In this document: in pieces, positions 53,967 through 62,533 of the stretch
Layout: each line of letters starts with the position of its first letter
How positions within the stretch are numbered: position 1 is the first letter of the stretch
Origin: Flagellimonas okinawensis
GTDB lineage: Bacteria > Bacteroidota > Bacteroidia > Flavobacteriales > Flavobacteriaceae
Direction of reading: 5' to 3'
Assembly (NCBI RefSeq): GCF_029194005.1
Contig: NZ_JARFVA010000002.1
Location: 496,001-560,000, forward strand
Length of the DNA stretch: 64,000 nucleotides
The notes under the pieces: generated by a model
Databases searched by the model: none
The model's input: the letters and a program-made list of their open reading frames with translations, nothing else
What the model was told of the DNA's origin: nothing
Position numbers and translations under genes: made by a program

Positions 53967-54404
53967 TCAGTTGGAGATTATTACGGTATTTCCGCTTTGA
54001 GCAGCACTATAAAAGAGGAGGTCGTAATATCTATTCCCATCATCTGGCCGGTCCAGTAATTGTCCAGTAAACAGGCTATAGGTGTATCCATCACAACTAC
54101 AAACAACATTTTGCCCATCGATTGTCATTGTAGAGCATTCATTGGGTGAATGGTTGGGGCAACTTGCTTCGAACGCATAAAAGGTGTTAAGACTTGATTT
54201 TATTACAAAAGCACCTCTTGTTCCTACGCCACTATTGCCTACATATACCGGATTTCCAATATTGTTGAGGTCGTTGTAAAGGGGCAGATTCAAATTGAGC
54301 TCGAACCGAAAACGAACTTCTTGCAGGTATGGATTTCTATTGGTTGTATCCGTGCTACAGGCTAAAATTAGCGCAAAAACAACAAGGGCCCAGAAGTGTT
54401 TCAT
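53967..54404 (-). CDS. Rieske-fold-like lipoprotein with altered cluster ligands
   Basis: From 54404 the product is a 145-residue lipoprotein (MKHFWALVVFALILAC, modified Cys16). Residues 80-115 resemble a Rieske [2Fe-2S] domain: C82-P-N-H85 and C102-S-C104-D105-G-Y...FTGQ. In a true Rieske centre the pairs are C-x-H and C-x2-H; here the first His is shifted (N84, H85) and the second is Asp105. The cysteines may form disulfides instead of a cluster. The neighbours give no hint of function. Confidence 0.7.
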   Translation of the reverse strand: MKHFWALVVFALILACSTDTTNRNPYLQEVRFRFELNLNLPLYNDLNNIGNPVYVGNSGVGTRGAFVIKSSLNTFYAFEASCPNHSPNECSTMTIDGQNVVCSCDGYTYSLFTGQLLDRPDDGNRYYDLLFYSAAQSGNTVIISN

Positions 54405-54454
54405 AGTGGATAGTTTCAGTTCATTACAAGAGCAAAGTTGAACAAAAATTCTAT

Positions 54455-54514
54455 ATATTTGCGTTAAATCCTCGCAAAAACCATGCAGGTCATGGATACC
54501 GTTGAGGATTTTTT
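54455..54514 (+). promoter_or_regulatory. -7 box and terminator-like hairpin in the greA leader
   Basis: TATATTTG at 54455-54462 is an exact -7 box. From about the expected start, AAATCCTC (54467-54474) pairs with GAGGATTT (54504-54511), and inside it CCATG pairs with CATGG (54481-54495); six T follow at 54509-54514. This is an attenuator- or small-RNA-like structure between promoter and greA. Confidence 0.55.
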
Positions 54515-54590
54515 GTATTTGTAGAGGAAGAGTACGTTGGGGAAATTTTTTCATTTTCTTCAATGCCTCTTTGCATTAAAAATTAACGAT

Positions 54591-55067
54591 ATGAGCAAAG
54601 TTTCATACTATACGCCCGAAGGATTAAAGAAATTAAGGGACGAACTGAATCACTTAAAGGATGTGGAGCGCCCTAAAGCATCTCAGGCCATTGCAGAGGC
54701 AAGGGACAAAGGAGATCTTTCCGAAAATGCGGAATATGATGCAGCAAAGGAAGCACAGGGTCTTTTGGAAATGAAGATTTCTAAAATGGAAGAGACCTTG
54801 GCCAATGCCCGTTTAATAGACGAATCGCAATTGGATACATCCAAAATTTTGGTGCTTTCCACAGTTAAGTTAAAGAACCAGGCCAATGGCATGGAAATGA
54901 AGTATACCTTGGTGGCAGAGAGCGAGGCAGACCTTAAGACGGGTAAAATTTCCGTTACGTCCCCAATTGGTAAAGGATTGTTGGGAAAAGAGGTTGGCGA
55001 TGTAGCTGAGATCAAGGTGCCGAACGGTACTCTAAAATTTGAAATTTTAGAGATTACAAGAGAGTAG
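54591..55067 (+). CDS. greA: Transcription elongation factor GreA
   Basis: GreA rescues backtracked RNA polymerase by stimulating transcript cleavage. The 158-residue protein has the N-terminal coiled coil with the acidic tip (ARDKGDLSENAEYDAAKEAQ, the D/E tip residues present) and the C-terminal FKBP-like domain (TSPIGKGLLGKEVGDVAEIK). The start at 54591 (MSKVSYYTPEGLKKL) matches the family; an upstream in-frame ATG does not. A structured leader precedes it and a terminator follows. Confidence 0.97.
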   Translation: MSKVSYYTPEGLKKLRDELNHLKDVERPKASQAIAEARDKGDLSENAEYDAAKEAQGLLEMKISKMEETLANARLIDESQLDTSKILVLSTVKLKNQANGMEMKYTLVAESEADLKTGKISVTSPIGKGLLGKEVGDVAEIKVPNGTLKFEILEITRE

Positions 55068-55090
55068 CAGTAATTAAAATGGTTATATTT

Positions 55091-55116
55091 AATCCCGTCC
55101 TAGTACGGGATTTTTT
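55091..55116 (+). terminator. Intrinsic terminator of greA
   Basis: AATCCCGT-CCTAGT-ACGGGATT followed by a T run. The HIT gene starts 19 bases later and may need its own start or readthrough. Confidence 0.8.
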
Positions 55117-55134
55117 ATTTTAAAATAAATCAGA

Positions 55135-55524
55135 ATGGCCAGTATATTTACTAAGATCATCAATGGGAACATTCCTTCCTATAAAATTGCGGAGGACGAA
55201 GATAATTTTGCTTTTTTGGACATTAACCCTAACGCAAAAGGACATACCCTTTGTGTGCCCAAAAAAGAGGTAGACAAGATTATGGACCTGGACGAGGAAT
55301 CTTATATGAAACTAATGGCCTTCTCCAGAAAAGTTGCATTGGCCATTGAAAAGGCCGTTCCCTGTAAACGCGTAGGGATGTCCGTAATTGGTTTGGAAGT
55401 ACCACATGTTCACGTGCATCTTATTCCTCTTCAAAGTATGGCGAATGCCACCTTCCAACATAAAGAAAGCTTGACCGCTGAGGAATTCGAAGCGGTTGCG
55501 GAAGCCATTAAGTCCAAACTTTAA
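55135..55524 (+). CDS. HIT-family (HINT-like) nucleotide hydrolase
   Basis: A 129-residue protein with the histidine triad H91-V-H93-V-H95 in VPHVHVHLIPL and the N-terminal IFTKIINGNIPSYKIAEDED segment. HIT enzymes split AMP-lysine or dinucleoside polyphosphates. It lies just after the greA terminator, and its 3' end overlaps a convergent gene by four bases. Confidence 0.93.
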   Translation: MASIFTKIINGNIPSYKIAEDEDNFAFLDINPNAKGHTLCVPKKEVDKIMDLDEESYMKLMAFSRKVALAIEKAVPCKRVGMSVIGLEVPHVHVHLIPLQSMANATFQHKESLTAEEFEAVAEAIKSKL

Positions 55525-55865
55525 CTTTCCAGATACAGGTATATGCCGCCAGCTACGAGGCATAACATCAAAATCAGGATAATAAAAAACAGCATGGTGA
55601 ACCGCACTGCTGGTCTGTCCGGTTTAACCAGTTTGTTGTAGTATTCAAAAACGCGCTCTATGTCCGGGGTCCAGTTTACCGGATAAATGATCGAATTACA
55701 TTTTTTGCATTTGATCTCATTGGTTACAACGCCGGTAGTTCTGTGGTAAAGGGCATTGTACGTGTGTTTTTGATAAAAAGTAATCTTAAGTTCCTGATTA
55801 AAACATTCGGGGCAATTGTTGGTGATATCAGCTTCTTGTATTACGAGTTGTTTTTCCTTGGCCAT
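55521..55865 (-). CDS. Small zinc-ribbon membrane protein
   Basis: The 114-residue protein has two Cys pairs (CPEC near residues 18-21 and CKKC near 53-56) that would bind zinc, and one hydrophobic C-terminal helix (MLFFIILILMLCLVAGGIYLYL). It is thus tail-anchored with the ribbon in the cytoplasm. It follows the histidine kinase gene by nine bases on the same strand, so the two are probably cotranscribed. Function unknown. Confidence 0.7.
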   Translation of the reverse strand: MAKEKQLVIQEADITNNCPECFNQELKITFYQKHTYNALYHRTTGVVTNEIKCKKCNSIIYPVNWTPDIERVFEYYNKLVKPDRPAVRFTMLFFIILILMLCLVAGGIYLYLES

Positions 55866-55874
55866 AATTCAAAT

Positions 55875-57020
55875 TTAAAGTGCTCGTAGGGAAATCTGCA
55901 TGATAGTTCCTTCTTTACTTGACGAAAATACTTTAATTTTTCCTTTATGGTACTCTTCTACAATTCTTTTTACCAACGAAAGCCCTAAGCCCCAGCCCCT
56001 TTGTTTGGAAGTCACCCCTGGGTTAAATATGTTCTGAAAATCACTTTTAGGGATACCGTGGCCGGTGTCGGACACCAATATGTTGATGTTTTGGCCTTTT
56101 TTCTCGATTTGGATGGCGATATTTCCTTTTCCTTTCATGGCATCGATACCATTTTTCACCAAATTTTCGATACTCCAGTTGTACAATGGTGGATTCATTA
56201 ATACTATGGCTTCATCTACATTGGAACTAAAAGAAAAGTGCACCAATTTGGAACTACGTTGCTTAAGGTATTCGTACGCTTTTTTGGTCTCTGCCACTAT
56301 ATCATGTTCCCGTAATTCGGGGATGGAACCAATTTTGGAGAATCGTTCTGTAATGGTCTCCAATCTGTTGATGTCCTTTGCGATTTCCTTGGTTACTTCC
56401 GGGCTTATGTTCTCCGCTTTCAGCAGTTCGTTCCATCCTAATAAAGATGTGAGCGGGGTCCCTATTTGATGCGCGGTTTCTTTGGCCATTCCGGCCCAAA
56501 GTTTGTTCTGTTCCGATGCCTTATTGGTCCTAAAGAAAAAGAAGATCACCGCTCCAAACAAAAATATGATCAAAAGGAGGGCCAACGGGTAATATTTCAA
56601 TTTGTTCAATACTTCAGAGTTGCCATAATACAGCGTTTCCAATAACTCCTCCTCCTGAATTATTTGTATGGGCTCATTTTCATTTTGGAATTGGGCTATT
56701 TTTTTTTGAATGTAAACACTGTCGGTTATTTTGTCTTCTGGAATATTATGGGTCTTATAAGACCCTTCTTCATTTACCAATATCATCGGGGTGGATGTGT
56801 TGTTTCCCAGCACTTTAAGGGTCAGGTTTCCCAACTCTTGATCAACAGAGGATTGGATGAGCTCTAACTGGGCGGTGGCCCATATTTCCATTTTTAGTCG
56901 TTCCTCCTCCTTAAATTTTTTGAAAAAGCTATTAGTGTTCCATAAGATTAGACTCACAATGACGAATGCCGAGATCAGCATGATGATATTGGAAGTTTTC
57001 CGTTTGGTGCTAAAGTTCAT
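55875..57020 (-). CDS. Sensor histidine kinase
   Basis: A 381-residue membrane kinase. Helices at about 10-28 and 145-163 flank a 115-residue periplasmic sensor part. The H-box AGMAKETAHQIGTPLTSLLG has the phospho-accepting His184; the ATPase domain shows NLVKNGIDAM (N box), DTGHGIP (G1) and GWGLGLSLVKRIV (G2). No response regulator lies next to it, so its partner is elsewhere. The signal sensed is unknown. Confidence 0.93.
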   Translation of the reverse strand: MNFSTKRKTSNIIMLISAFVIVSLILWNTNSFFKKFKEEERLKMEIWATAQLELIQSSVDQELGNLTLKVLGNNTSTPMILVNEEGSYKTHNIPEDKITDSVYIQKKIAQFQNENEPIQIIQEEELLETLYYGNSEVLNKLKYYPLALLLIIFLFGAVIFFFFRTNKASEQNKLWAGMAKETAHQIGTPLTSLLGWNELLKAENISPEVTKEIAKDINRLETITERFSKIGSIPELREHDIVAETKKAYEYLKQRSSKLVHFSFSSNVDEAIVLMNPPLYNWSIENLVKNGIDAMKGKGNIAIQIEKKGQNINILVSDTGHGIPKSDFQNIFNPGVTSKQRGWGLGLSLVKRIVEEYHKGKIKVFSSSKEGTIMQISLRAL

Positions 57021-57109
57021 TGTTGGTCAAATTCTATTTAAAGATAGGTAAATGGAAAACATGTTGATAGTTAGTTGAAATAACGGCTGCCTTTGGAATT
57101 CATTTTATG

Positions 57110-57117
57110 TACTTTTG
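57110..57117 (+). promoter_or_regulatory. -7 box TACTTTTG for the DUF3127 gene
   Basis: Exact TAnnTTTG, 25 bases before the ATG at 57143. Confidence 0.6.
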
Positions 57118-57142
57118 AGTTTTCAACAAAAATTAACATTGC

Positions 57143-57520
57143 ATGGAAGTTCAGGGAAGAATCAAAATGATCGATGAGACCAAAACATATGGCAACAACG
57201 GTTTCAGAAAAAGAGAGGTGGTCGTAACTACAGAAGAGCAATATCCACAACATATTTTGGTAGAATTTGTACAGGATAAGTGTGATCTGCTAAATAGTTA
57301 CAGTGTTGGGCAAATGGTAAAGATCAGTATTAATCTTAGAGGTAGGGAATGGGTAAACCCCCAAGGTGAGACCAAATATTTCAATTCTATCCAAGGATGG
57401 AGGATCGAGAACCTTCAGTCCGAACCAGCTGGTGACAATATGCCTCCCGTGCCACCAATGGAAGCTTTTGAACCTGCCGACGATTACAACGAAGAAGATC
57501 ACGACGACCTTCCTTTTTAA
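57143..57520 (+). CDS. DUF3127 protein with SSB-like acidic tail
   Basis: A 125-residue protein: residues 1-95 are DUF3127 and look like a small OB-fold (MEVQGRIKMIDETKTYG, RKREVVVTTEEQYPQHILVEF, YFNSIQGWRIENL), followed by a Pro-rich linker and the tail NEEDHDDLPF. The last residues are nearly the same as the SSB C-terminal tip (here SSB ends DDDLPF), the docking peptide for repair and replication enzymes. A DNA-binding role is inference. It has its own promoter and terminator. Confidence 0.8.
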   Translation: MEVQGRIKMIDETKTYGNNGFRKREVVVTTEEQYPQHILVEFVQDKCDLLNSYSVGQMVKISINLRGREWVNPQGETKYFNSIQGWRIENLQSEPAGDNMPPVPPMEAFEPADDYNEEDHDDLPF

Positions 57521-57551
57521 AGGACAGATTGTTTCACAAAATAGTTTTGAT

Positions 57552-57577
57552 AATCCGGACCTTGGGTCCGGATTTTC
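57552..57577 (+). terminator. Intrinsic terminator of the DUF3127 gene
   Basis: AATCCGGACC-TTG-GGTCCGGATT, ten perfect pairs, then TTTTCTT. Confidence 0.85.
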
Positions 57578-57611
57578 TTGTTTTAGGGCCGATTTGTATT
57601 TTTAGAAAAAA

Positions 57612-58286
57612 TTGACTTTGGAAAATACTCCCTTACATTTTCTGAGCCAAAGGTTGGAGTTTCCGCCTGTTGAGACTGCAAGCGAAGATGGTCTTCTTGC
57701 TGTTGGTGGCGACCTATCTCCAGAGCGGTTGTTGTTGGCCTATAAAAATGGCATATTTCCTTGGTTCAATGATGATTCATTGATATTGTGGTGGACCCCC
57801 GACCCTAGGATGGTACTTTTTCCTAATAAAATAAGAGTGTCTAAAAGTATGCGCAAAGTGATTCGTGATGGTGTGTTTACCCTAACTCAAAATACATGTT
57901 TTGAACAGGTAATGGACTACTGTGCCCAAATTGAGCGCAAGGGCCAAGATGGTACCTGGATTACTCCCGAAATGAAAAATGCCTACATCAATCTATATAA
58001 AAAAGGACATGCCAAATCTTACGAAGTTTGGGAAAACGGAGACTTAGTGGGAGGTCTGTACGGGGTGGACCTAGGACATGTATTCTGTGGAGAGAGCATG
58101 TTTAGCCTGCGGGCAAATGCCTCAAAATTTGCATTTATAAAAATGGCTCAGGAACTTGGCGAAAAGGGTTACCGAATCATAGATTGCCAGGTACATACCA
58201 ATCATTTGGAAAGTTTGGGCGCAGAGTTGATTCCCCGAAAGGATTTTATAAAAATCCTACAGGGACAATTGCGCGCTGGTGAGTAA
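57612..58286 (+). CDS. aat: Leucyl/phenylalanyl-tRNA--protein transferase
   Basis: Aat adds Leu or Phe to N-terminal Lys/Arg of proteins, marking them for ClpAP under the N-degron rule. The 224-residue product has FPPVETASEDGLLAVGGDLSPERLLLAYKNGIFPW in outline, WWTPDPRMVLFP, and GGLYGVDLGHVFCGESMFS, all family signatures. The start is TTG at 57612 (or TTG at 57618); the first ATG is 70 residues downstream. The 3' end overlaps the convergent DUF2490 gene by 30 bases. Confidence 0.94.
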   Translation: MTLENTPLHFLSQRLEFPPVETASEDGLLAVGGDLSPERLLLAYKNGIFPWFNDDSLILWWTPDPRMVLFPNKIRVSKSMRKVIRDGVFTLTQNTCFEQVMDYCAQIERKGQDGTWITPEMKNAYINLYKKGHAKSYEVWENGDLVGGLYGVDLGHVFCGESMFSLRANASKFAFIKMAQELGEKGYRIIDCQVHTNHLESLGAELIPRKDFIKILQGQLRAGE

Positions 58287-58940
58287 AAAAAGAATGTTCT
58301 GAGGAAAGTTGGAGGTGAAATATTCCATTCGATATTCAATACCCATCTGAAACTTGAATCCACCATACAATTGCCAGCCTATTTGTCCGGATAAGCGGGT
58401 ATCGTATTGTGGGACGTTTTGTTTGGCAACACTCAAAAGATTTTCGATGCTCCCTACAAAATAAGGCTCACCAGGATCCAATTTTTCACCCATAAGTGGA
58501 AAGTCCATAGCAAATCGGTATCGAAACCTGTGGGTAGTCAAAGATTTGGTTATCCGTTGCTCGGTCCGGAATCTATGTCCATATCGAACTGCGAAGGGTT
58601 TGTTGGTAAAATTATACTGTTGAGTGATACGAAGTTCATTTTCCCTATTCTCAAAATTGTTTCTGAACCTATATTGAATTCCTAATGCAATACTTTGATT
58701 GTCCCTGATTTTTAGTTGTGAAAAATGGGCAACATCCAACTGTCTTCCTTTTAAAGTGAATTCCTCATCGGCAAAAATGTAGTTTCTGTTAGCTATGGAA
58801 AAGTTGTGGGAGTAAGATCCGGCAACATGGTAATTTATTGCAAATTGTGGTTGCCAGTACCCTGTTAGGTTTTCTTGACCTTGTACCAAGGCCATTGACA
58901 GGAATAATAGTAAAATAAAAAGCCACTTAGTAGAGGACAT
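58257..58940 (-). CDS. DUF2490 outer-membrane-type protein
   Basis: A 227-residue protein with a signal peptide (ending ALVQGQ) and alternating strands rich in Tyr, Arg and Phe (YRFRNNFENRENELRITQQY, RYGHRFRTEQRI), the pattern of DUF2490 outer membrane barrels. Function unknown. The start at 58940 overlaps the end of the preceding gene, so it is cotranscribed with it and tag. Its 3' end overlaps aat on the other strand. Confidence 0.72.
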   Translation of the reverse strand: MSSTKWLFILLLFLSMALVQGQENLTGYWQPQFAINYHVAGSYSHNFSIANRNYIFADEEFTLKGRQLDVAHFSQLKIRDNQSIALGIQYRFRNNFENRENELRITQQYNFTNKPFAVRYGHRFRTEQRITKSLTTHRFRYRFAMDFPLMGEKLDPGEPYFVGSIENLLSVAKQNVPQYDTRLSGQIGWQLYGGFKFQMGIEYRMEYFTSNFPQNILFLLTSAQLSL

Positions 58941-59508
58941 GGTCATAACTTGGTGGAAAAGATTTTCGGATTCGAATCAACTGCCCCTCTGAATCGAAGA
59001 GGGCTTCATATTCTTGAAAGCCATTACTTTCTTTGGCCGAAAAAACCAATTCATAGTTTAATTCGGGCAAAATCAAGTTTTGAAAGGCATTGTGCAGGGT
59101 TTTATCTGTAGGCTGTCCTTTGCGAACAGGATATTGTTGCTGTATTTTTTTTACTCTGTACTTTGAGTGATTTTCATCCAAGTAAAACGTTATGGTCTCC
59201 CACGTTTCATTCGGGATGTCCCTTTCCTTTATTTTGAACTCCACATCTTCCAGCAGACCTTTTTCATCGAATTCAACGCTGTAATGCAACCGACCTTTTT
59301 TAAACTTTACCTCGTAGCTTTTTTTGGTACTGTCCGTTTCCTGATAAAACCGAACTCGTTTGGCATCTTCCAAATAATCTTTGATCAAAAGATAGGAAGT
59401 GTTGGGAAAATCATCTTTGTCAATTCTCGACTCCCTTTCATATTTGTTTTGTGCGGAAGCGATTTGAGCAGTTCCTACCAATAAATAAAGGATATACTTA
59501 AACTTCAT
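58927..59508 (-). CDS. Secreted PepSY-like hypothetical protein
   Basis: A 193-residue protein with a signal peptide (MKFKYILYLLVGTAQIASAQ). The mature part has two similar alpha/beta segments (YEVKFKKGRLHYSVEFDEKGLLEDVE and YELVFSAKESNGFQEYEALF plus FDSEGQLIRIRK), suggesting tandem PepSY-like domains; I do not recognise a named family. Its start overlaps tag by 11 bases and its end overlaps the DUF2490 gene by 14-20 bases, so all three form one operon. Confidence 0.65.
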   Translation of the reverse strand: MKFKYILYLLVGTAQIASAQNKYERESRIDKDDFPNTSYLLIKDYLEDAKRVRFYQETDSTKKSYEVKFKKGRLHYSVEFDEKGLLEDVEFKIKERDIPNETWETITFYLDENHSKYRVKKIQQQYPVRKGQPTDKTLHNAFQNLILPELNYELVFSAKESNGFQEYEALFDSEGQLIRIRKSFPPSYDHVLY

Positions 59509-60061
59509 GGTATCTAAAACAATTTATTTCGTGATCGTTAACCATGCCGGTGGCTTGCATATGGGCATAGATTACCGTGCTGCCAACAAACTTGAAGCCA
59601 CGTTTTTTCAAGTCCTTGCTTATGGCATCCGATAATTCGGTGGTAGCAGGAGCATCTTTATAGTTTTCCCATTCGTTTTTTATGGGTTCGTTGTTCACAA
59701 AGCCCCAAATGTAAGCGCTGAAACTACCAAACTCTTTTTGCACTTCCATAAACGCTTTTGCGTTGGAAATTGTAGCGTTCACTTTTAGTTTATTTCGGAT
59801 GATTCCTGGATTTTGTAAGAGGTCATCAACTTTGTTTTGATCGTAGTCTGCTATCTTTTTATAGTCGAAATGGTCGAATGCCTTTCTGAAATTTTCACGT
59901 TTTCTTAATACTGTGATCCAACTTAAACCGGCCTGAAAGGTCTCCAATATGAGGAATTCGAACAAGGTTTCATCATCTTTAACAGGAACGCCCCATTCCG
60001 CGTCATGATAGGCCTCGTAAAGGGTGTCGCCCACGCACCAACCACATCTCTTTTTATCCAT
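59498..60061 (-). CDS. tag: DNA-3-methyladenine glycosylase I
   Basis: Tag removes 3-methyladenine from alkylated DNA. The 187-residue protein carries the zinc ligands of the E. coli enzyme: Cys6 and His19 at the N-terminus (RCGWCVGD, YHDAEWG) and His177/Cys181 at the end (DHEINCF). The catalytic region ETFQAGLSWITVLRKRENFR is present. It is the first gene of a three-gene minus operon whose other members are envelope proteins, so the grouping is probably not functional. Confidence 0.96.
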   Translation of the reverse strand: MDKKRCGWCVGDTLYEAYHDAEWGVPVKDDETLFEFLILETFQAGLSWITVLRKRENFRKAFDHFDYKKIADYDQNKVDDLLQNPGIIRNKLKVNATISNAKAFMEVQKEFGSFSAYIWGFVNNEPIKNEWENYKDAPATTELSDAISKDLKKRGFKFVGSTVIYAHMQATGMVNDHEINCFRYHEV

Positions 60062-60145
60062 TGCTGTTCGTTTTTATCAAAAATAGGTGAAAATAAGAAA
60101 TCGTTAACTGCAAGTTAAAGTGCTTTATTTTAATAGTAATGCTAT

Positions 60146-60153
60146 TATTTTTG
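60146..60153 (+). promoter_or_regulatory. -7 box TATTTTTG for the tetR-ABC-hlyD-tolC operon
   Basis: Exact TAnnTTTG, about 28 bases upstream of the tetR ATG. Confidence 0.55.
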
Positions 60154-60181
60154 CGAGACTTTGTTTTAAAATTGGGATAGA

Positions 60182-60868
60182 ATGGACATTTTACTGCAAT
60201 CCGTAAAACTAGAAATGGATGAGAACCTCTACGTTAAGGACCCTGAATCTTCGGATTTGGGACGGAAAATCGTAGAACAAAGTATTTTGTTGATCGACGA
60301 AATTGGATTTGAATCCTTTACCTTTAAAAAATTGGGGGTTAAAATCCATTCCAACGAAAGCTCGATCTATAGATATTTTGAGAACAAACATAAACTGTTG
60401 CTTTATTTGGCTTCTTGGTATTGGGGCTGGGTGGAATACAAAATGGTTTTTTCCACCAACGCAATTTCCGATCCCGTAGAAAAATTAACGGCAGCATTGG
60501 AGGTACTGACCCAAACGGTGGAGGAAGATTCTTCTTTTTCCCATATTAACGAAGTGGTACTCAACAAAATCATCATCAACGAATATTCCAAGTCGTACTT
60601 GGTTAAGGAAATAAGTCATGATGGTGCCGAAGGGAGCTTTATAATCTGTAAAAGATTGGTTGCGAGGTTGAGTAAAATGATTTCAGCTGTGGATGCTGAT
60701 TATAAGTTTCCAACTAGCTTGGCGAGCAATGTTCTGGAGGGATCCCTTCATCAGAATTTTTTAAAGACACATTTCCCAACCCTTACAAACTGTAGTGAAG
60801 AAGTAACACCTACGGCTTTTTTTACGGATCTTATTTTCCGCACACTAAATCAAAAAGTAAATGGCTAA
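60182..60868 (+). CDS. TetR/AcrR-family transcriptional regulator
   Basis: A 228-residue regulator. The HTH lies at about residues 28-75: KIVEQSILLIDEIGFESFTF, KKLGVKIHSNESSIYRYFENK (the SxYxYFxNK signature) and HKLLLYLASWYWGW. The C-terminal two thirds would bind a ligand, unknown here. It overlaps the ABC gene by eight bases and is the first gene of the export operon, so it probably controls its own operon. Confidence 0.92.
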   Translation: MDILLQSVKLEMDENLYVKDPESSDLGRKIVEQSILLIDEIGFESFTFKKLGVKIHSNESSIYRYFENKHKLLLYLASWYWGWVEYKMVFSTNAISDPVEKLTAALEVLTQTVEEDSSFSHINEVVLNKIIINEYSKSYLVKEISHDGAEGSFIICKRLVARLSKMISAVDADYKFPTSLASNVLEGSLHQNFLKTHFPTLTNCSEEVTPTAFFTDLIFRTLNQKVNG

Positions 60869-62528
60869 AAAAATACTCTCTGCTTGGCAGCGGCTCACAG
60901 GTCTGCTTTCCTTGGACAAAAAGGACATTCTACAAATATTTTACTACGCAATTTTTGCGGGACTCGTTAACCTTTCCCTTCCTTTGGGAATTCAGGCCAT
61001 AATCAACCTGATACAAGGCGCAAGGGTGAGTACCTCTTGGATTGTTCTAGTGGTTCTGGTGACCTTGGGTGTCGCTTTTGTAGGGGTTCTACAGCTCATG
61101 CAGATACGGATTATTGAGAATTTACAGCAAAAGATCTTTACCCGGTCGTCTTTTGAGTTTGCCTACCGATTTCCAAAAATTAAAATGAGCGAGCTCCGCT
61201 ATTATTATCCACCGGAACTCGCCAACCGTTTTTTTGATACGCTGACAGTTCAAAAATCACTTTCCAAAATATTGATAGACTTTCCGGCGGCATTGTTACA
61301 GATCGTATTCGGGTTATTGTTGCTTTCGTTCTATCACCCGTTTTTCATTATTTATGGATTATTGCTGCTATTGCTTATTTACATTGTTTTCAAGTTCACG
61401 GCACAAAGGGGGTTGGACACGAGTTTGGAAGAGTCCAAAATCAAGTATAAAGTGGCACATTGGGTCCAGGAAATTGCACGTTCGATCGTGAGTTTTAAAC
61501 TTTCTGGAAAAACATCCCATGCATTGGAAAAGAACGACACTTTGGTGGATGATTATCTGGAAGCCAGGGAAAGTCACTTTAGGGTACTTGTGCTGCAATT
61601 TATCCAAATGATCGGTTTTAAGGTTTTGGTCACTGCTGGATTGCTCCTTATCGGGGGGCTCTTGGTATTGGAGCAGCAAATGAACATTGGACAGTTCGTG
61701 GCAGCGGAAATCATTATTTTATTGGTGATTAGCTCTGTGGAAAAATTGATCCTGGGCCTTGAAACTTTTTATGACCTGCTGACATCCTTGGAAAAAATGG
61801 GTCAGGTGGTTGACAAGGAATTAGAACCGCAACATGGAGAAACACCTTTTAAGGATGGAGAGGGAATGACCATTGAGTTGGAAGATGTGGTGTATAAAGT
61901 GCCGGGGCTGGATAAAAAAGTATTGGACCATTTGTCATTGACAATTAAGCCGGATACGAAATTATTGATTCAAGGGAAGAGTGGATCGGGAAGGTCGACC
62001 CTCTTGCGTATGATTGCCGGTATTTTGGAGCCAGATGAGGGGAAAATCTATGTGAACAACGTAGCGCTCAAAGGCATAAAATTAAGCCAGTATCGCTCGT
62101 ATCTTGGGCACGCCCTTACTGAAGAATATCCATTTGAGGGAACCCTCTTGGACAATATCACATTTGGCAATAAGGATATTCCAATGGAAGACGTGTATTG
62201 GGCACTGGAAAAGGTTAGCCTTTCGCAATTTGTCAAGGAACAGCCACAAGGTCTTAAGACCATTTTATATCCGGAAGGAAAAAAGATCCCTGATTTTATA
62301 TCCAGAAAAATTGTTTTGGCCAGAAGCATAGTAACAAGACCGAAACTTATGGTTCTAAAAGATCCCCTAGAGCAGTACGACGAGGAGGAAACTGAAAGAA
62401 TGATGGATTTCTTGACGGATTCATCCAACGGTTGGGCGCTGGTAGTTGTAAGTGAAAACCCAAAATGGGCCACTCGCTGCAACCAGACCATCAGAATGGA
62501 AAAAGGTAGATTGATCAACGTAAAATAA
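60861..62528 (+). CDS. ABC-transporter-like permease with degenerate ATPase domain
   Basis: A 555-residue type I exporter half: membrane domain residues 20-310 (about six helices, for example IFAGLVNLSLPLGIQAIINL) and a nucleotide-binding domain at 340-555. The catalytic motifs are all altered: Walker A is GKSGSGRST with Arg378 in place of Lys; the signature LSGGQ is replaced (IPDFISRK); Walker B LMVLKDP has Lys500-Asp501 instead of Asp-Glu; the H-loop His is Glu532 (VSENPKW). ATP hydrolysis is therefore unlikely. It overlaps tetR and precedes HlyD and TolC genes, the plan of a type I secretion or tripartite export system. Confidence 0.85.
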   Translation: MAKKILSAWQRLTGLLSLDKKDILQIFYYAIFAGLVNLSLPLGIQAIINLIQGARVSTSWIVLVVLVTLGVAFVGVLQLMQIRIIENLQQKIFTRSSFEFAYRFPKIKMSELRYYYPPELANRFFDTLTVQKSLSKILIDFPAALLQIVFGLLLLSFYHPFFIIYGLLLLLLIYIVFKFTAQRGLDTSLEESKIKYKVAHWVQEIARSIVSFKLSGKTSHALEKNDTLVDDYLEARESHFRVLVLQFIQMIGFKVLVTAGLLLIGGLLVLEQQMNIGQFVAAEIIILLVISSVEKLILGLETFYDLLTSLEKMGQVVDKELEPQHGETPFKDGEGMTIELEDVVYKVPGLDKKVLDHLSLTIKPDTKLLIQGKSGSGRSTLLRMIAGILEPDEGKIYVNNVALKGIKLSQYRSYLGHALTEEYPFEGTLLDNITFGNKDIPMEDVYWALEKVSLSQFVKEQPQGLKTILYPEGKKIPDFISRKIVLARSIVTRPKLMVLKDPLEQYDEEETERMMDFLTDSSNGWALVVVSENPKWATRCNQTIRMEKGRLINVK

Positions 62529-62533
62529 AGTTC

